Below are positions 57,633 to 64,000 of a DNA stretch of 64,000 nt, piece after piece. Origin of the DNA: Gilliamella sp. Occ3-1 (GTDB lineage Bacteria; Pseudomonadota; Gammaproteobacteria; Enterobacterales; Orbaceae); contig NZ_LZHQ01000001.1 of NCBI RefSeq assembly GCF_001690655.1, positions 1 through 64,000 of the forward strand. The letters run 5' to 3'. The first letter of the stretch is position 1. Each line of letters starts with the position of its first letter. The notes beneath the pieces are model-generated. The model searched no databases and was not told the DNA's origin. It saw only the letters and a list, made by a program, of their open reading frames with translations. A program made the position numbers and the translations under genes.

Positions 57633-57656
57633 GGACGTCAACATGTCTAGACGTCT
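57633..57656 (-). promoter_or_regulatory. MetJ operator (tandem met boxes)
   Basis: Three contiguous 8-bp met boxes: GGACGTCA (6 of 8 to AGACGTCT), ACATGTCT (6 of 8) and a perfect AGACGTCT at 57649-57656. Weaker boxes may continue to 57672. They lie between divergent metB and metJ, so MetJ with S-adenosylmethionine should repress both. Confidence 0.85.
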
Positions 57657-57739
57657 AACTATCTTGATGTGTAGATTGCAGAGAAATAAAAAAAACGTTA
57701 GAATTGCCCACATTATTTGTGATGTAATTTGGTGACAAG

Positions 57740-58051
57740 ATGATGGAATGGAATGGCGAATATATAAGCCCTTATGCTGAGCATGGTAAAAAAAGCGAGC
57801 AAGTAAAAAAAATTACAGTATCAATTCCGTTAAAAGTTTTAAAAATATTGACTGATGAGCGTACTCGCCGACAAGTTAATAATTTACGTCACGCAACAAA
57901 TAGTGAATTATTGTGTGAAGCCTTTCTCCATGCTTATACTGGCCAACCTTTACCTTGTGATGACGATTTACAAAAAGAACGCGAAGACGGTATTCCAAAA
58001 CAAGCTCAAAAAATGATGCAAGATTTAGGTATTAACCCCGAATTTGATTGA
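57740..58051 (+). CDS. metJ: Methionine repressor MetJ
   Basis: Ribbon-helix-helix repressor that binds met boxes with S-adenosylmethionine as corepressor. The 103 residues are almost identical to E. coli over the first two thirds ([20 protein letters not shown]; the ribbon KKITVSI contacts DNA). Only the C-terminal tail differs. The first ATG aligns one to one with the E. coli N-terminus. Confidence 0.97.
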   Translation: MMEWNGEYISPYAEHGKKSEQVKKITVSIPLKVLKILTDERTRRQVNNLRHATNSELLCEAFLHAYTGQPLPCDDDLQKEREDGIPKQAQKMMQDLGINPEFD

Positions 58052-58082
58052 TCATTAACTAAAAGATTTATTCTAAAAAAAC

Positions 58083-58106
58083 AAAAGGCGCGTTATGCGC
58101 CTTTTT
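58083..58106 (+). terminator. metJ terminator
   Basis: The stem AAAAGGCGC / GCGCCTTTT with loop GTTAT ends in a T-run, about 30 bp after metJ. The A-run on the other side makes it also usable for rpmE from the opposite strand. Confidence 0.88.
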
Positions 58107-58142
58107 AACTATTGTTAATCTTTTACATGGTTTTTGGGGAAA

Positions 58143-58358
58143 TTATTTTTTACCACCAACCATAGCAAAACGTTGTTTAAACTTATCTACACGTCCACCA
58201 GTTGCAACATCACGTTGTTTACCTGTATAGAATGGGTGACATTCACCACATACATCAAGATGAATATCATGACCAACAGTAGAATGGGTTTTAATAACGT
58301 TACCACAAGAACAAGTTGCTGTAATTGCAGTATATTCTGGATGAATACCTTCTTTCAT
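58143..58358 (-). CDS. rpmE: 50S ribosomal protein L31 (zinc form)
   Basis: Large-subunit protein L31. The 71 residues contain zinc ligands Cys16, Cys18, Cys37 and Cys40 ([18 protein letters not shown]), so this is the C+ form, whose C- paralogue replaces it in zinc starvation. It has its own promoter and a leader of about 95 nt. Confidence 0.96.
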   Translation of the reverse strand: MKEGIHPEYTAITATCSCGNVIKTHSTVGHDIHLDVCGECHPFYTGKQRDVATGGRVDKFKQRFAMVGGKK

Positions 58359-58454
58359 AATAAGCCTCTAAAGTTTTTCGTATCGCTATATAAATGGCTA
58401 TAAAAGCAAAATCTATACACCATACGAATGTTAAAAAACATGATAAGACCGCAG

Positions 58455-58483
58455 ATTATACAGTCAATGACTGTGTTAATCAA
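58455..58483 (-). promoter_or_regulatory. Sigma-70 promoter of rpmE
   Basis: On the minus strand TTGATT (58478-58483) and a perfect TATAAT (58455-58460) are 17 bp apart. Transcription from near 58448 leaves a leader of roughly 90 nt before rpmE. L31 leaders in gammaproteobacteria are known autoregulatory RNAs; whether this one folds that way was not tested. Confidence 0.75.
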
Positions 58484-58498
58484 GAAATAAAAGAACAA

Positions 58499-59551
58499 TT
58501 AAACAGGTAATTGACCTATTGTTACTTGCAGTTCAATCTTTTCACCATTTCGCAGAACTATAATGGGGACAATTGTACCTGGTTTCAACTCTGCTATTTG
58601 ATCCATTGTTTCAACAATTGATTTAACAGGCTTATTATCTACCATAATCAGAATATCATTGGTTTGTATTCCTGATTGCAATGAAGGACCTTCCGCTTTG
58701 GTGACTAAAATACCTAACACCACAGGTATATCACTTGGATTTTGAGTTGGTGCAAATTCTAATCCATCAATACCTATATACCCTCTAATGACTTTTCCAT
58801 CACGAATTAATTTATTCATGATTTTAACTGCTAATGCTGTTGGGATCGCAAATCCAATTCCCTCCGGAAAATCATTTCCTAAATTTTTTGCAAAGGTAAG
58901 AGTATTAATTCCCATTAATTCACCTTTAGTATTTACTAGCGCTCCACCTGAATTACCGTGATTTATTGATGCATCTGTTTGAATAAAATTCTGCCTTCTG
59001 TATGGACTCAATCCATCACGGCCTGTAGCACTGATAATACCTTGCGTAATAGTTTGTCCTATATTGTAAGGGTTTCCTATGGCTAAAACGACATCACCAA
59101 TTTTTGGTTCGCGTTGAGGATTAATCAATATAGTTGGAATATTAAAGGCTTCTATTTTTAATACAGCAAGATCAACAAGTTTATCTGAACCTACAGATAA
59201 AGCTTCGAATATACGCCCATCTTGCAATGCAATAATAATTTGTTCCGCATCTTCAACAACATGATAATTAGTAACAATGTAACCTTGATCACTCATAATT
59301 ACCCCTGAACCTAGCGGAGTTATTGGGTTATTTTGTGATTCTTGAGAAAAAGAATTAATTGAGCGACTATAGATATTAACTACTGCTGGAGCCGCGATTT
59401 TAACGGCACTAGAATAGCTTAATGGCTCGTTACTAAAAATTGAGGTTGGAAAATTTGATTGGGTTCCCTTTTGTAAAGAAGGAAAAACAATCAATAAGAC
59501 AATAGCTAAAACCGTTCCAATTAATATTGGCCATAAAATTCTTTTAAGCAT
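58499..59551 (-). CDS. degS: Membrane-anchored serine protease DegS
   Basis: Periplasmic site-1 protease that cuts RseA when its PDZ domain senses misfolded porins, turning on sigma-E. An N-terminal membrane anchor (about 5-27) precedes the trypsin-like domain with His97, Asp127 and Ser201 (NYHVV; VDLAVL; HGNSGGAL). A single PDZ domain fills about 255-350. The length (350) is that of E. coli DegS. It follows degQ. Confidence 0.94.
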   Translation of the reverse strand: MLKRILWPILIGTVLAIVLLIVFPSLQKGTQSNFPTSIFSNEPLSYSSAVKIAAPAVVNIYSRSINSFSQESQNNPITPLGSGVIMSDQGYIVTNYHVVEDAEQIIIALQDGRIFEALSVGSDKLVDLAVLKIEAFNIPTILINPQREPKIGDVVLAIGNPYNIGQTITQGIISATGRDGLSPYRRQNFIQTDASINHGNSGGALVNTKGELMGINTLTFAKNLGNDFPEGIGFAIPTALAVKIMNKLIRDGKVIRGYIGIDGLEFAPTQNPSDIPVVLGILVTKAEGPSLQSGIQTNDILIMVDNKPVKSIVETMDQIAELKPGTIVPIIVLRNGEKIELQVTIGQLPV

Positions 59552-59623
59552 TACTTTCAGGATTTTAATGGGATGAATGGTAAAGATTTTAGCACATCTA
59601 TATTAAGGTTAAAATTAGAGTTT

Positions 59624-59647
59624 TCGTCGATGCCAAGGCATCGACGA
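59624..59647 (-). terminator. Hairpin between degQ and degS
   Basis: An 11-bp perfect inverted repeat (TCGTCGATGCC / GGCATCGACGA) lies 16 bp after the degQ stop. The T-run is poor, so it may only partly end transcription before degS. Confidence 0.6.
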
Positions 59648-59663
59648 TACAAAAGGAAACTAA

Positions 59664-61037
59664 TTATCGTAAAATTAAATATAAGCGACTATCACCACGA
59701 ATTATATTTAATGCAATTACTGATGGGTGACTATCAATAATTTTTCGAAGATCTGCAATATTAGTTACTCGTTCTTTATTAACACCAGTAATAAGATCTC
59801 CCTCTTGCAAACTGAGTCGAGATGCAGGCGAATTTTTAGCAATATTTTCTATTAAAACACCTTTTTGGCCTTTAATTTCCCCATTGCTAAGCGTTGCACC
59901 ATCAAGAGCAGAATGTAGCGATTTCGCATCAGTTGCTGTCTCATCGCTATTTTTTAGTTTTACCTCAACAGATATTGTTTTACCATCGCGAATTAAGCCT
60001 AACCGTACAGTTCTTCCTGCTCCAGTTGTCGCTATTTTTGCACGTAATTCAGCAAAACTATCAACTGGTTTACCATCCATCGAAATAATAATATCACCAG
60101 ATTTAATTCCTGCAGCTTGTGCAGCTGAATTTTCAATAACTTCACTAACAAAAGCACCTTTTTGAACATCAATATCAAACGCTTTTGCTATATCCGATGT
60201 CAATTCATTGCCTTTGATACCAAGCACACCACGTTTTACTTCACCAAACTCTATAAGCTGAGAAGTTAAACTTTTTACCATATTACTAGGAATTGCAAAT
60301 CCGATTCCAACATTACCACCGCTTGGAGCAATAATGGCTGTATTAATACCTACAAGCTCACCTTTTAAATTCACAAGTGCTCCACCAGAGTTACCTTGGT
60401 TAATTGAAGCATCTGTTTGAATGAAGTTTTCAAAACCATTCATATTAAGTCCACTACGAGCCAAAGCTGAAATAATCCCTGAAGTAACGGTTTGACCAAT
60501 GCCAAATGGATTACCTATAGCAACAACATAATCACCAACACATAAATTATCAGAGTCGGCTAATTTAATAGCTGTTAATTTTTTGGCATCATCGACTTTA
60601 AGTAATGCTATATCGCTTTGTGGATCCTTACCAATTAGTTTTGCTTTAAATTCATGGCCATCATTTAGAGCAACCGTAATTTCATCAGCACCATCGATAA
60701 CATGATTATTCGTAACAACATAGCCTTTTTCGGCATCAATAATCACACCAGAACCTAAACCTGTAAACGCCCTTGATTGGCTATCTGGATAACCAAAAAA
60801 ACGTCTAAACTCTTCTGGCATATTATTTTGCATTTGAGCTGTTCCTTCAACTTTAATACTAACAACTGATGGTAATACAGTTTCAAGCATAGGCGCCAAA
60901 CTTGGTAGTTGCATATTATTATCGGTTGAGGCTGGAGGAAAAGCAGCATAAGTATTCGGAAGTGCAGACAAACTCATTCCTAAACTTAACGCTAAAATAC
61001 TTAATAATTTTTTTTGTTGTTTTAATAAATTAATCAT
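59664..61037 (-). CDS. degQ: Periplasmic serine protease DegQ (HtrA family)
   Basis: Periplasmic protease and chaperone. A signal peptide (about 1-32, ending NTYAA) is followed by the protease domain with His112, Asp142 and Ser217 (NNHVI; SDIALLK; QGNSGGAL) and two PDZ domains (about 265-355 and 365-457). Length 457 and the zapG-degQ-degS order favour DegQ over DegP. The Q-rich linker of DegP is absent. Confidence 0.92.
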   Translation of the reverse strand: MINLLKQQKKLLSILALSLGMSLSALPNTYAAFPPASTDNNMQLPSLAPMLETVLPSVVSIKVEGTAQMQNNMPEEFRRFFGYPDSQSRAFTGLGSGVIIDAEKGYVVTNNHVIDGADEITVALNDGHEFKAKLIGKDPQSDIALLKVDDAKKLTAIKLADSDNLCVGDYVVAIGNPFGIGQTVTSGIISALARSGLNMNGFENFIQTDASINQGNSGGALVNLKGELVGINTAIIAPSGGNVGIGFAIPSNMVKSLTSQLIEFGEVKRGVLGIKGNELTSDIAKAFDIDVQKGAFVSEVIENSAAQAAGIKSGDIIISMDGKPVDSFAELRAKIATTGAGRTVRLGLIRDGKTISVEVKLKNSDETATDAKSLHSALDGATLSNGEIKGQKGVLIENIAKNSPASRLSLQEGDLITGVNKERVTNIADLRKIIDSHPSVIALNIIRGDSRLYLILR

Positions 61038-61157
61038 CTTAGAACTCTCGCTTTTACAAAAATTTACTCTCTATAAAATTGTTTGGAATTAAGTAACGGT
61101 CAACAAAATCATAGGTTAAGATTTATTTATATCCGTTTTAAATAAACTGAAGAATTA

Positions 61158-61523
61158 TCAAGAATAATCTCTTGGTTGCTTATCAAGTGTAATTTCTTTT
61201 TTTTCGTCCAAATCTGAGTTTGAATCAAAATCTAAAGAGTGAACTTTATCACTATCCATAAATTGACTAGAGTTTTCTGCCATATGTTGATAAAGACGAC
61301 GAAAATCTTTAGCCATATTATCCAATATCTCTGCACTGTGTGAGAAATGTTTAGCAATCATTTGTTTTTGCGCTATTAATTCATCTTTTGTTTGATCTAA
61401 TTCTTGTTTAACTTTGGCATATTTACGTGCTTTAGGACTAATAAGGTTCGTGGAAACAAAACTAACAATAAAACCAATTAATAATCCGATTATAAGATAA
61501 GTAATCATATCTTTATCCATCAT
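61158..61523 (-). CDS. zapG: ZapG/YhcB family cell-envelope protein
   Basis: Inner-membrane DUF1043 protein linked to cell division and envelope growth. A single N-terminal helix (about 7-27, ITYLIIGLLIGFIVSF) is followed by a coiled coil (about 35-65) and the conserved HFSHSAEILDNMAKDFRRLYQHMA block. In E. coli yhcB lies divergently next to degQ-degS; here it lies just upstream of degQ on the same strand. Confidence 0.9.
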   Translation of the reverse strand: MMDKDMITYLIIGLLIGFIVSFVSTNLISPKARKYAKVKQELDQTKDELIAQKQMIAKHFSHSAEILDNMAKDFRRLYQHMAENSSQFMDSDKVHSLDFDSNSDLDEKKEITLDKQPRDYS

Positions 61524-61582
61524 TCACTCCTTATATCTTTAAGATATACAATGTTATAAAATTTAATCCTACTTGCTTGCAC

Positions 61583-62044
61583 TTATTTTGCATGGTTAGC
61601 AAGTTTTATCAATTGTTTTTTTAACTTGTCTGGTGCATTTTCTGCTAATGCATATAAAAACATCGCACTTTTTTGTGTTATCACGCTTGAAACTAAAGAT
61701 GACTTATCACTTTGATAATTGTTGTGTGACCACCTCACCGAAATATCTGGATTAATCTGATATTGAATAGAAGATAGGGAGGGTAAGATATTTTTTCTTA
61801 TCTCAGATATTAAATTGCTTTGTTCGTATTTTAATCTAGTTAACCAACTAGCTGTACTTACTTCTAAAATCATAACACCTTGACGATAATTGGCAACTCG
61901 GCATTGTTGATTCATCGGTGATTGCAACAAATCATTAACAACTTTAGCCAAGGAGTTTAATGCATTAGTTCTATCTTGAATTTTAGATAAACTAAAGTTT
62001 TGTGCCAAAATTGACGTCAACATTTGTGGCTCGTTATAACGCAT
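61583..62044 (-). CDS. dciA: DciA-type helicase loader / DUF721 protein
   Basis: DUF721 domain protein related to DciA, the ancestral loader of DnaB helicase in bacteria lacking DnaC. The 153 residues contain the KH-like core with CRVANYRQGVMILEVSTASWLTRLKYEQ. The C-terminal part is diverged. An internal ATG at the eighth codon is an alternative start. If no DnaC is encoded elsewhere, this would be the helicase loader. Confidence 0.8.
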   Translation of the reverse strand: MRYNEPQMLTSILAQNFSLSKIQDRTNALNSLAKVVNDLLQSPMNQQCRVANYRQGVMILEVSTASWLTRLKYEQSNLISEIRKNILPSLSSIQYQINPDISVRWSHNNYQSDKSSLVSSVITQKSAMFLYALAENAPDKLKKQLIKLANHAK

Positions 62045-62271
62045 ATCTTGACTTTCACTCCTTTCTCAATAAAGAACCAGTTTTTTAAATTAGAATTGAG
62101 CTAATAATCTACCTCATTTATAATCAAAAGTCTTATTGAAAATAATTATTTACATTTTAATGAAAATCTCTTTACCAAAATAAATTTTTAAAATTTAATT
62201 AAATATAAACAATAAAAACGTGTAGCTGATTATGACACAAGGTTTATTGGAAATGAATAAAAAGATTACAA

Positions 62272-63615
62272 TTAAGCAATAATGCTTATAATTAACACAA
62301 CAACTAAACCAACAATTGAATTAATTAGTTCTAATAAGCCCCATGTTTTTAAAGTATCTTTGATCGATAAATCGAAGTAACCTTTAAACAACCAGAAAGA
62401 AGCATCGTTGATATGAGTTAATGTATTAGACCCTGCAGCAGTTGCAAGCACAAGTAAGGCTGGGCTCACGCTTCTCATACCCCCCGTAGTAGGATCGATA
62501 ACTGCAGCACCGATAATTCCAGCTGCTGTCATAGCAGAAACAACACCTTGCCCTGTTGCTAAACGGATTAACACAGTAATTAACCATGCCATAATATAAG
62601 GAGATACCCCCCCAGTTGACATTAATTGACCAATAGTATCGCCAATACCAGTATCGATGATAATTTGCTTTAATGCACCACCAGCACCAATAATTAAAAC
62701 AACCATTGCAATACCTTTTACCGCATTATCAAAAGACTTCATAATCCATTCCATTGAATAGTCAAGTTTTTTACCAAAAAATATAAATGCAGTAACCATA
62801 GCAATAAACATTGCAATTTGGGATGAACCAATAAAGTTGAAAACAGAATATGCAGTTGTTCCTTTTTCTAACCATATATTTGCTATTGTGGTTGCTATCA
62901 TGATATAAGCAGGAATCAAAGGTACAGTAATTGATGTAAAAAAAGAAGGAAGATTATTTTTATCAATAGGTATTTCAGATTGTAAGAACTGTGGGGTAGG
63001 TCTTACTAAATTGCCGAGAAATTTAGGAAGAATTATACCAGCACAAATTACAGAGGGAATTGCGACAATAAGTCCATAAATATAAACCATTCCCATATCA
63101 GCCCCATAGGCATTAACTAAAGCTACAGGTCCTGGTTGTGGAGGAAATAATGAGTGGGCTGTGGTTGCTGCTGCAACTCCAGGAATAGCTAGTTTTAAAA
63201 ATGGAATTTTTGCTTCTTTTGCTAATGCAATTACTAACGGAGCTAATATGATAAATGCGGCCTCATAAAACATTGCTAGACCAAATATAAGCCCCATAAT
63301 AATGATCGCTATTTTTACATATTTAATCCCAAGTTTTTTTAGTAAAGCTTGAGCAATTTGATGAGCTGCACCTGAATCAACCATTAATTTGCCAATAACA
63401 GCCCCAAAAACAACAATAATAGCTAATTCACCAAGTGTTCCACCAAATCCTGATTTAATCGTTTTAAGAATACTCAATAAATCCATTTTAGCCATCAGAC
63501 CAACAAATATTGCAGTAGCTAATAATGCAATCATTGAGTTTATTTTAAAGCGGATATTAAAAAATAACATTAATCCTATTCCAAGGATAACCCAAAGAAT
63601 ATTTAGAAACTCCAT
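62272..63615 (-). CDS. GntP family gluconate-type permease
   Basis: Inner-membrane symporter of 447 residues with 12 or more hydrophobic segments. GntP-family blocks include the [21 protein letters not shown] region (about 55-75), [12 protein letters not shown] and [21 protein letters not shown]. Family members carry gluconate, glycerate or related sugar acids; the substrate cannot be told. GGAG precedes the ATG. No metabolic partner gene is in view; the neighbouring genes are housekeeping. Confidence 0.88.
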   Translation of the reverse strand: MEFLNILWVILGIGLMLFFNIRFKINSMIALLATAIFVGLMAKMDLLSILKTIKSGFGGTLGELAIIVVFGAVIGKLMVDSGAAHQIAQALLKKLGIKYVKIAIIIMGLIFGLAMFYEAAFIILAPLVIALAKEAKIPFLKLAIPGVAAATTAHSLFPPQPGPVALVNAYGADMGMVYIYGLIVAIPSVICAGIILPKFLGNLVRPTPQFLQSEIPIDKNNLPSFFTSITVPLIPAYIMIATTIANIWLEKGTTAYSVFNFIGSSQIAMFIAMVTAFIFFGKKLDYSMEWIMKSFDNAVKGIAMVVLIIGAGGALKQIIIDTGIGDTIGQLMSTGGVSPYIMAWLITVLIRLATGQGVVSAMTAAGIIGAAVIDPTTGGMRSVSPALLVLATAAGSNTLTHINDASFWLFKGYFDLSIKDTLKTWGLLELINSIVGLVVVLIISIIA

Positions 63616-64000
63616 AAATATAAACTCCTATTTTGAATTTTATTTTTATTAGTTAAATATTATTTGATAAACATAATTCTTACCTGTTGTTTAGTACTAA
63701 ATTTTATTAATAATAAATAACTTTGGTTATTCTGCTCTCAAAATTTGCATTTTTAGCGTACTTATATCATCAAACTTTTTTAAAGCTTAATGAAAAATTT
63801 TGTTTATTGGTTAAACATGTTTTCACTTACAAAATAAATTTTCATCATTATTTTTATAAATTTGTGATCATTCTCACTAAAAATGGTTTATTTTTAATTA
63901 GTGAACCATAGTGACATTGTGAAAATAAAAATTAGTATCCCAATATGATTGTATAATTAATTTGGCAAGAACATTAAACACTCTGATAAACAGGATTACT
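63616..64000. other. Upstream region of the GntP-type gene
   Basis: These 385 AT-rich bases to the window end contain no convincing gene. They hold a CRP-like site at 63863-63878 and presumably the promoter of the permease gene. Confidence 0.5.
63863..63878. promoter_or_regulatory. CRP-like site upstream of the GntP-type gene
   Basis: TGTGA-TCATTC-TCACT matches the CRP core TGTGA-N6-TCACA at nine of ten positions, with A/T-rich flanks. It lies about 250 bp upstream of the permease start, or may serve a gene beyond the window. Confidence 0.45.

Overview
This window looks like a chromosomal segment of an AT-rich gammaproteobacterium close to Enterobacterales but not within them, most likely an Orbaceae gut symbiont such as Gilliamella (inference). 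The base composition is strongly AT-biased. Many neighbour groups match E. coli gene order: lpoA-yraN-diaA, serA-rpiA-argP, hemE-yjaG-hupA, metB/metJ/rpmE, zapG(yhcB)-degQ-degS, glyQ-glyS and rpmB-rpmG. No tRNA, CRISPR array, prophage or intact insertion sequence was seen.

Layout. 1-1100: 3' end of an rRNA operon (23S end, 5S, terminator). 1.3-8.6 kb: housekeeping genes rppH-lgt-thyA, lpxL, rlmM, lpoA-yraN-diaA. 8.7-13.7 kb: gyrA, gltP, a decayed reading frame, rpmB-rpmG. 14.2-17.7 kb: a shikimate cluster (divergent aroE, an interrupted ydiL, aroL, a YdiM-type MFS carrier) with a 40-bp palindrome. 18.0-19.3 kb: argA behind tandem ARG boxes. 19.4-24.5 kb: an L-sorbose locus (SorC-type regulator, SorE reductase, mannose-family PTS IIA/IIB/IIC/IID) in which IIA carries an in-frame amber codon and IID has lost the frame of its last helix at a slippery A-run. 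24.7-26.6 kb: mutH, an FMN reductase and dps. 26.9-31.0 kb: a complete glucitol operon srlAEBD-srlM-srlR. 31.2-41.1 kb: serA, rpiA, argP, hemE, yjaG, hupA, ybaK, yciC, glyS, glyQ. 41.1-43.1 kb: a gene-poor stretch holding an alpha-carbonic anhydrase flanked by a pair of inverted short homologous relics. 43.1-46.9 kb: an amino-acid ABC importer with a GNAT acetyltransferase and a glutathionyl-hydroquinone reductase. 47.1-56.3 kb: a citrate fermentation island (citAB, citS, an FAH-family hydrolase, citCDEF, citX). 56.4-63.6 kb: metB/metJ with MetJ operators, rpmE, degS, degQ, zapG, dciA and a GntP-type permease.

How the genes work together. The sorbose and glucitol loci complement each other. 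SorE would turn L-sorbose 1-phosphate into glucitol 6-phosphate, and SrlD, encoded next door, would turn that into fructose 6-phosphate; no sorD is present in the sorbose cluster. The two lesions in the sorbose PTS suggest the route is decaying, unless recoding rescues it. The citrate island would import citrate (CitS) and cleave it to acetate and oxaloacetate (CitDEF, activated by CitC and CitX). It lacks citG and an oxaloacetate decarboxylase here; an FAH-family protein stands where decarboxylase genes often lie. Sugar and citrate genes carry CRP-like sequences upstream, as expected of catabolic genes in a sugar-rich gut.
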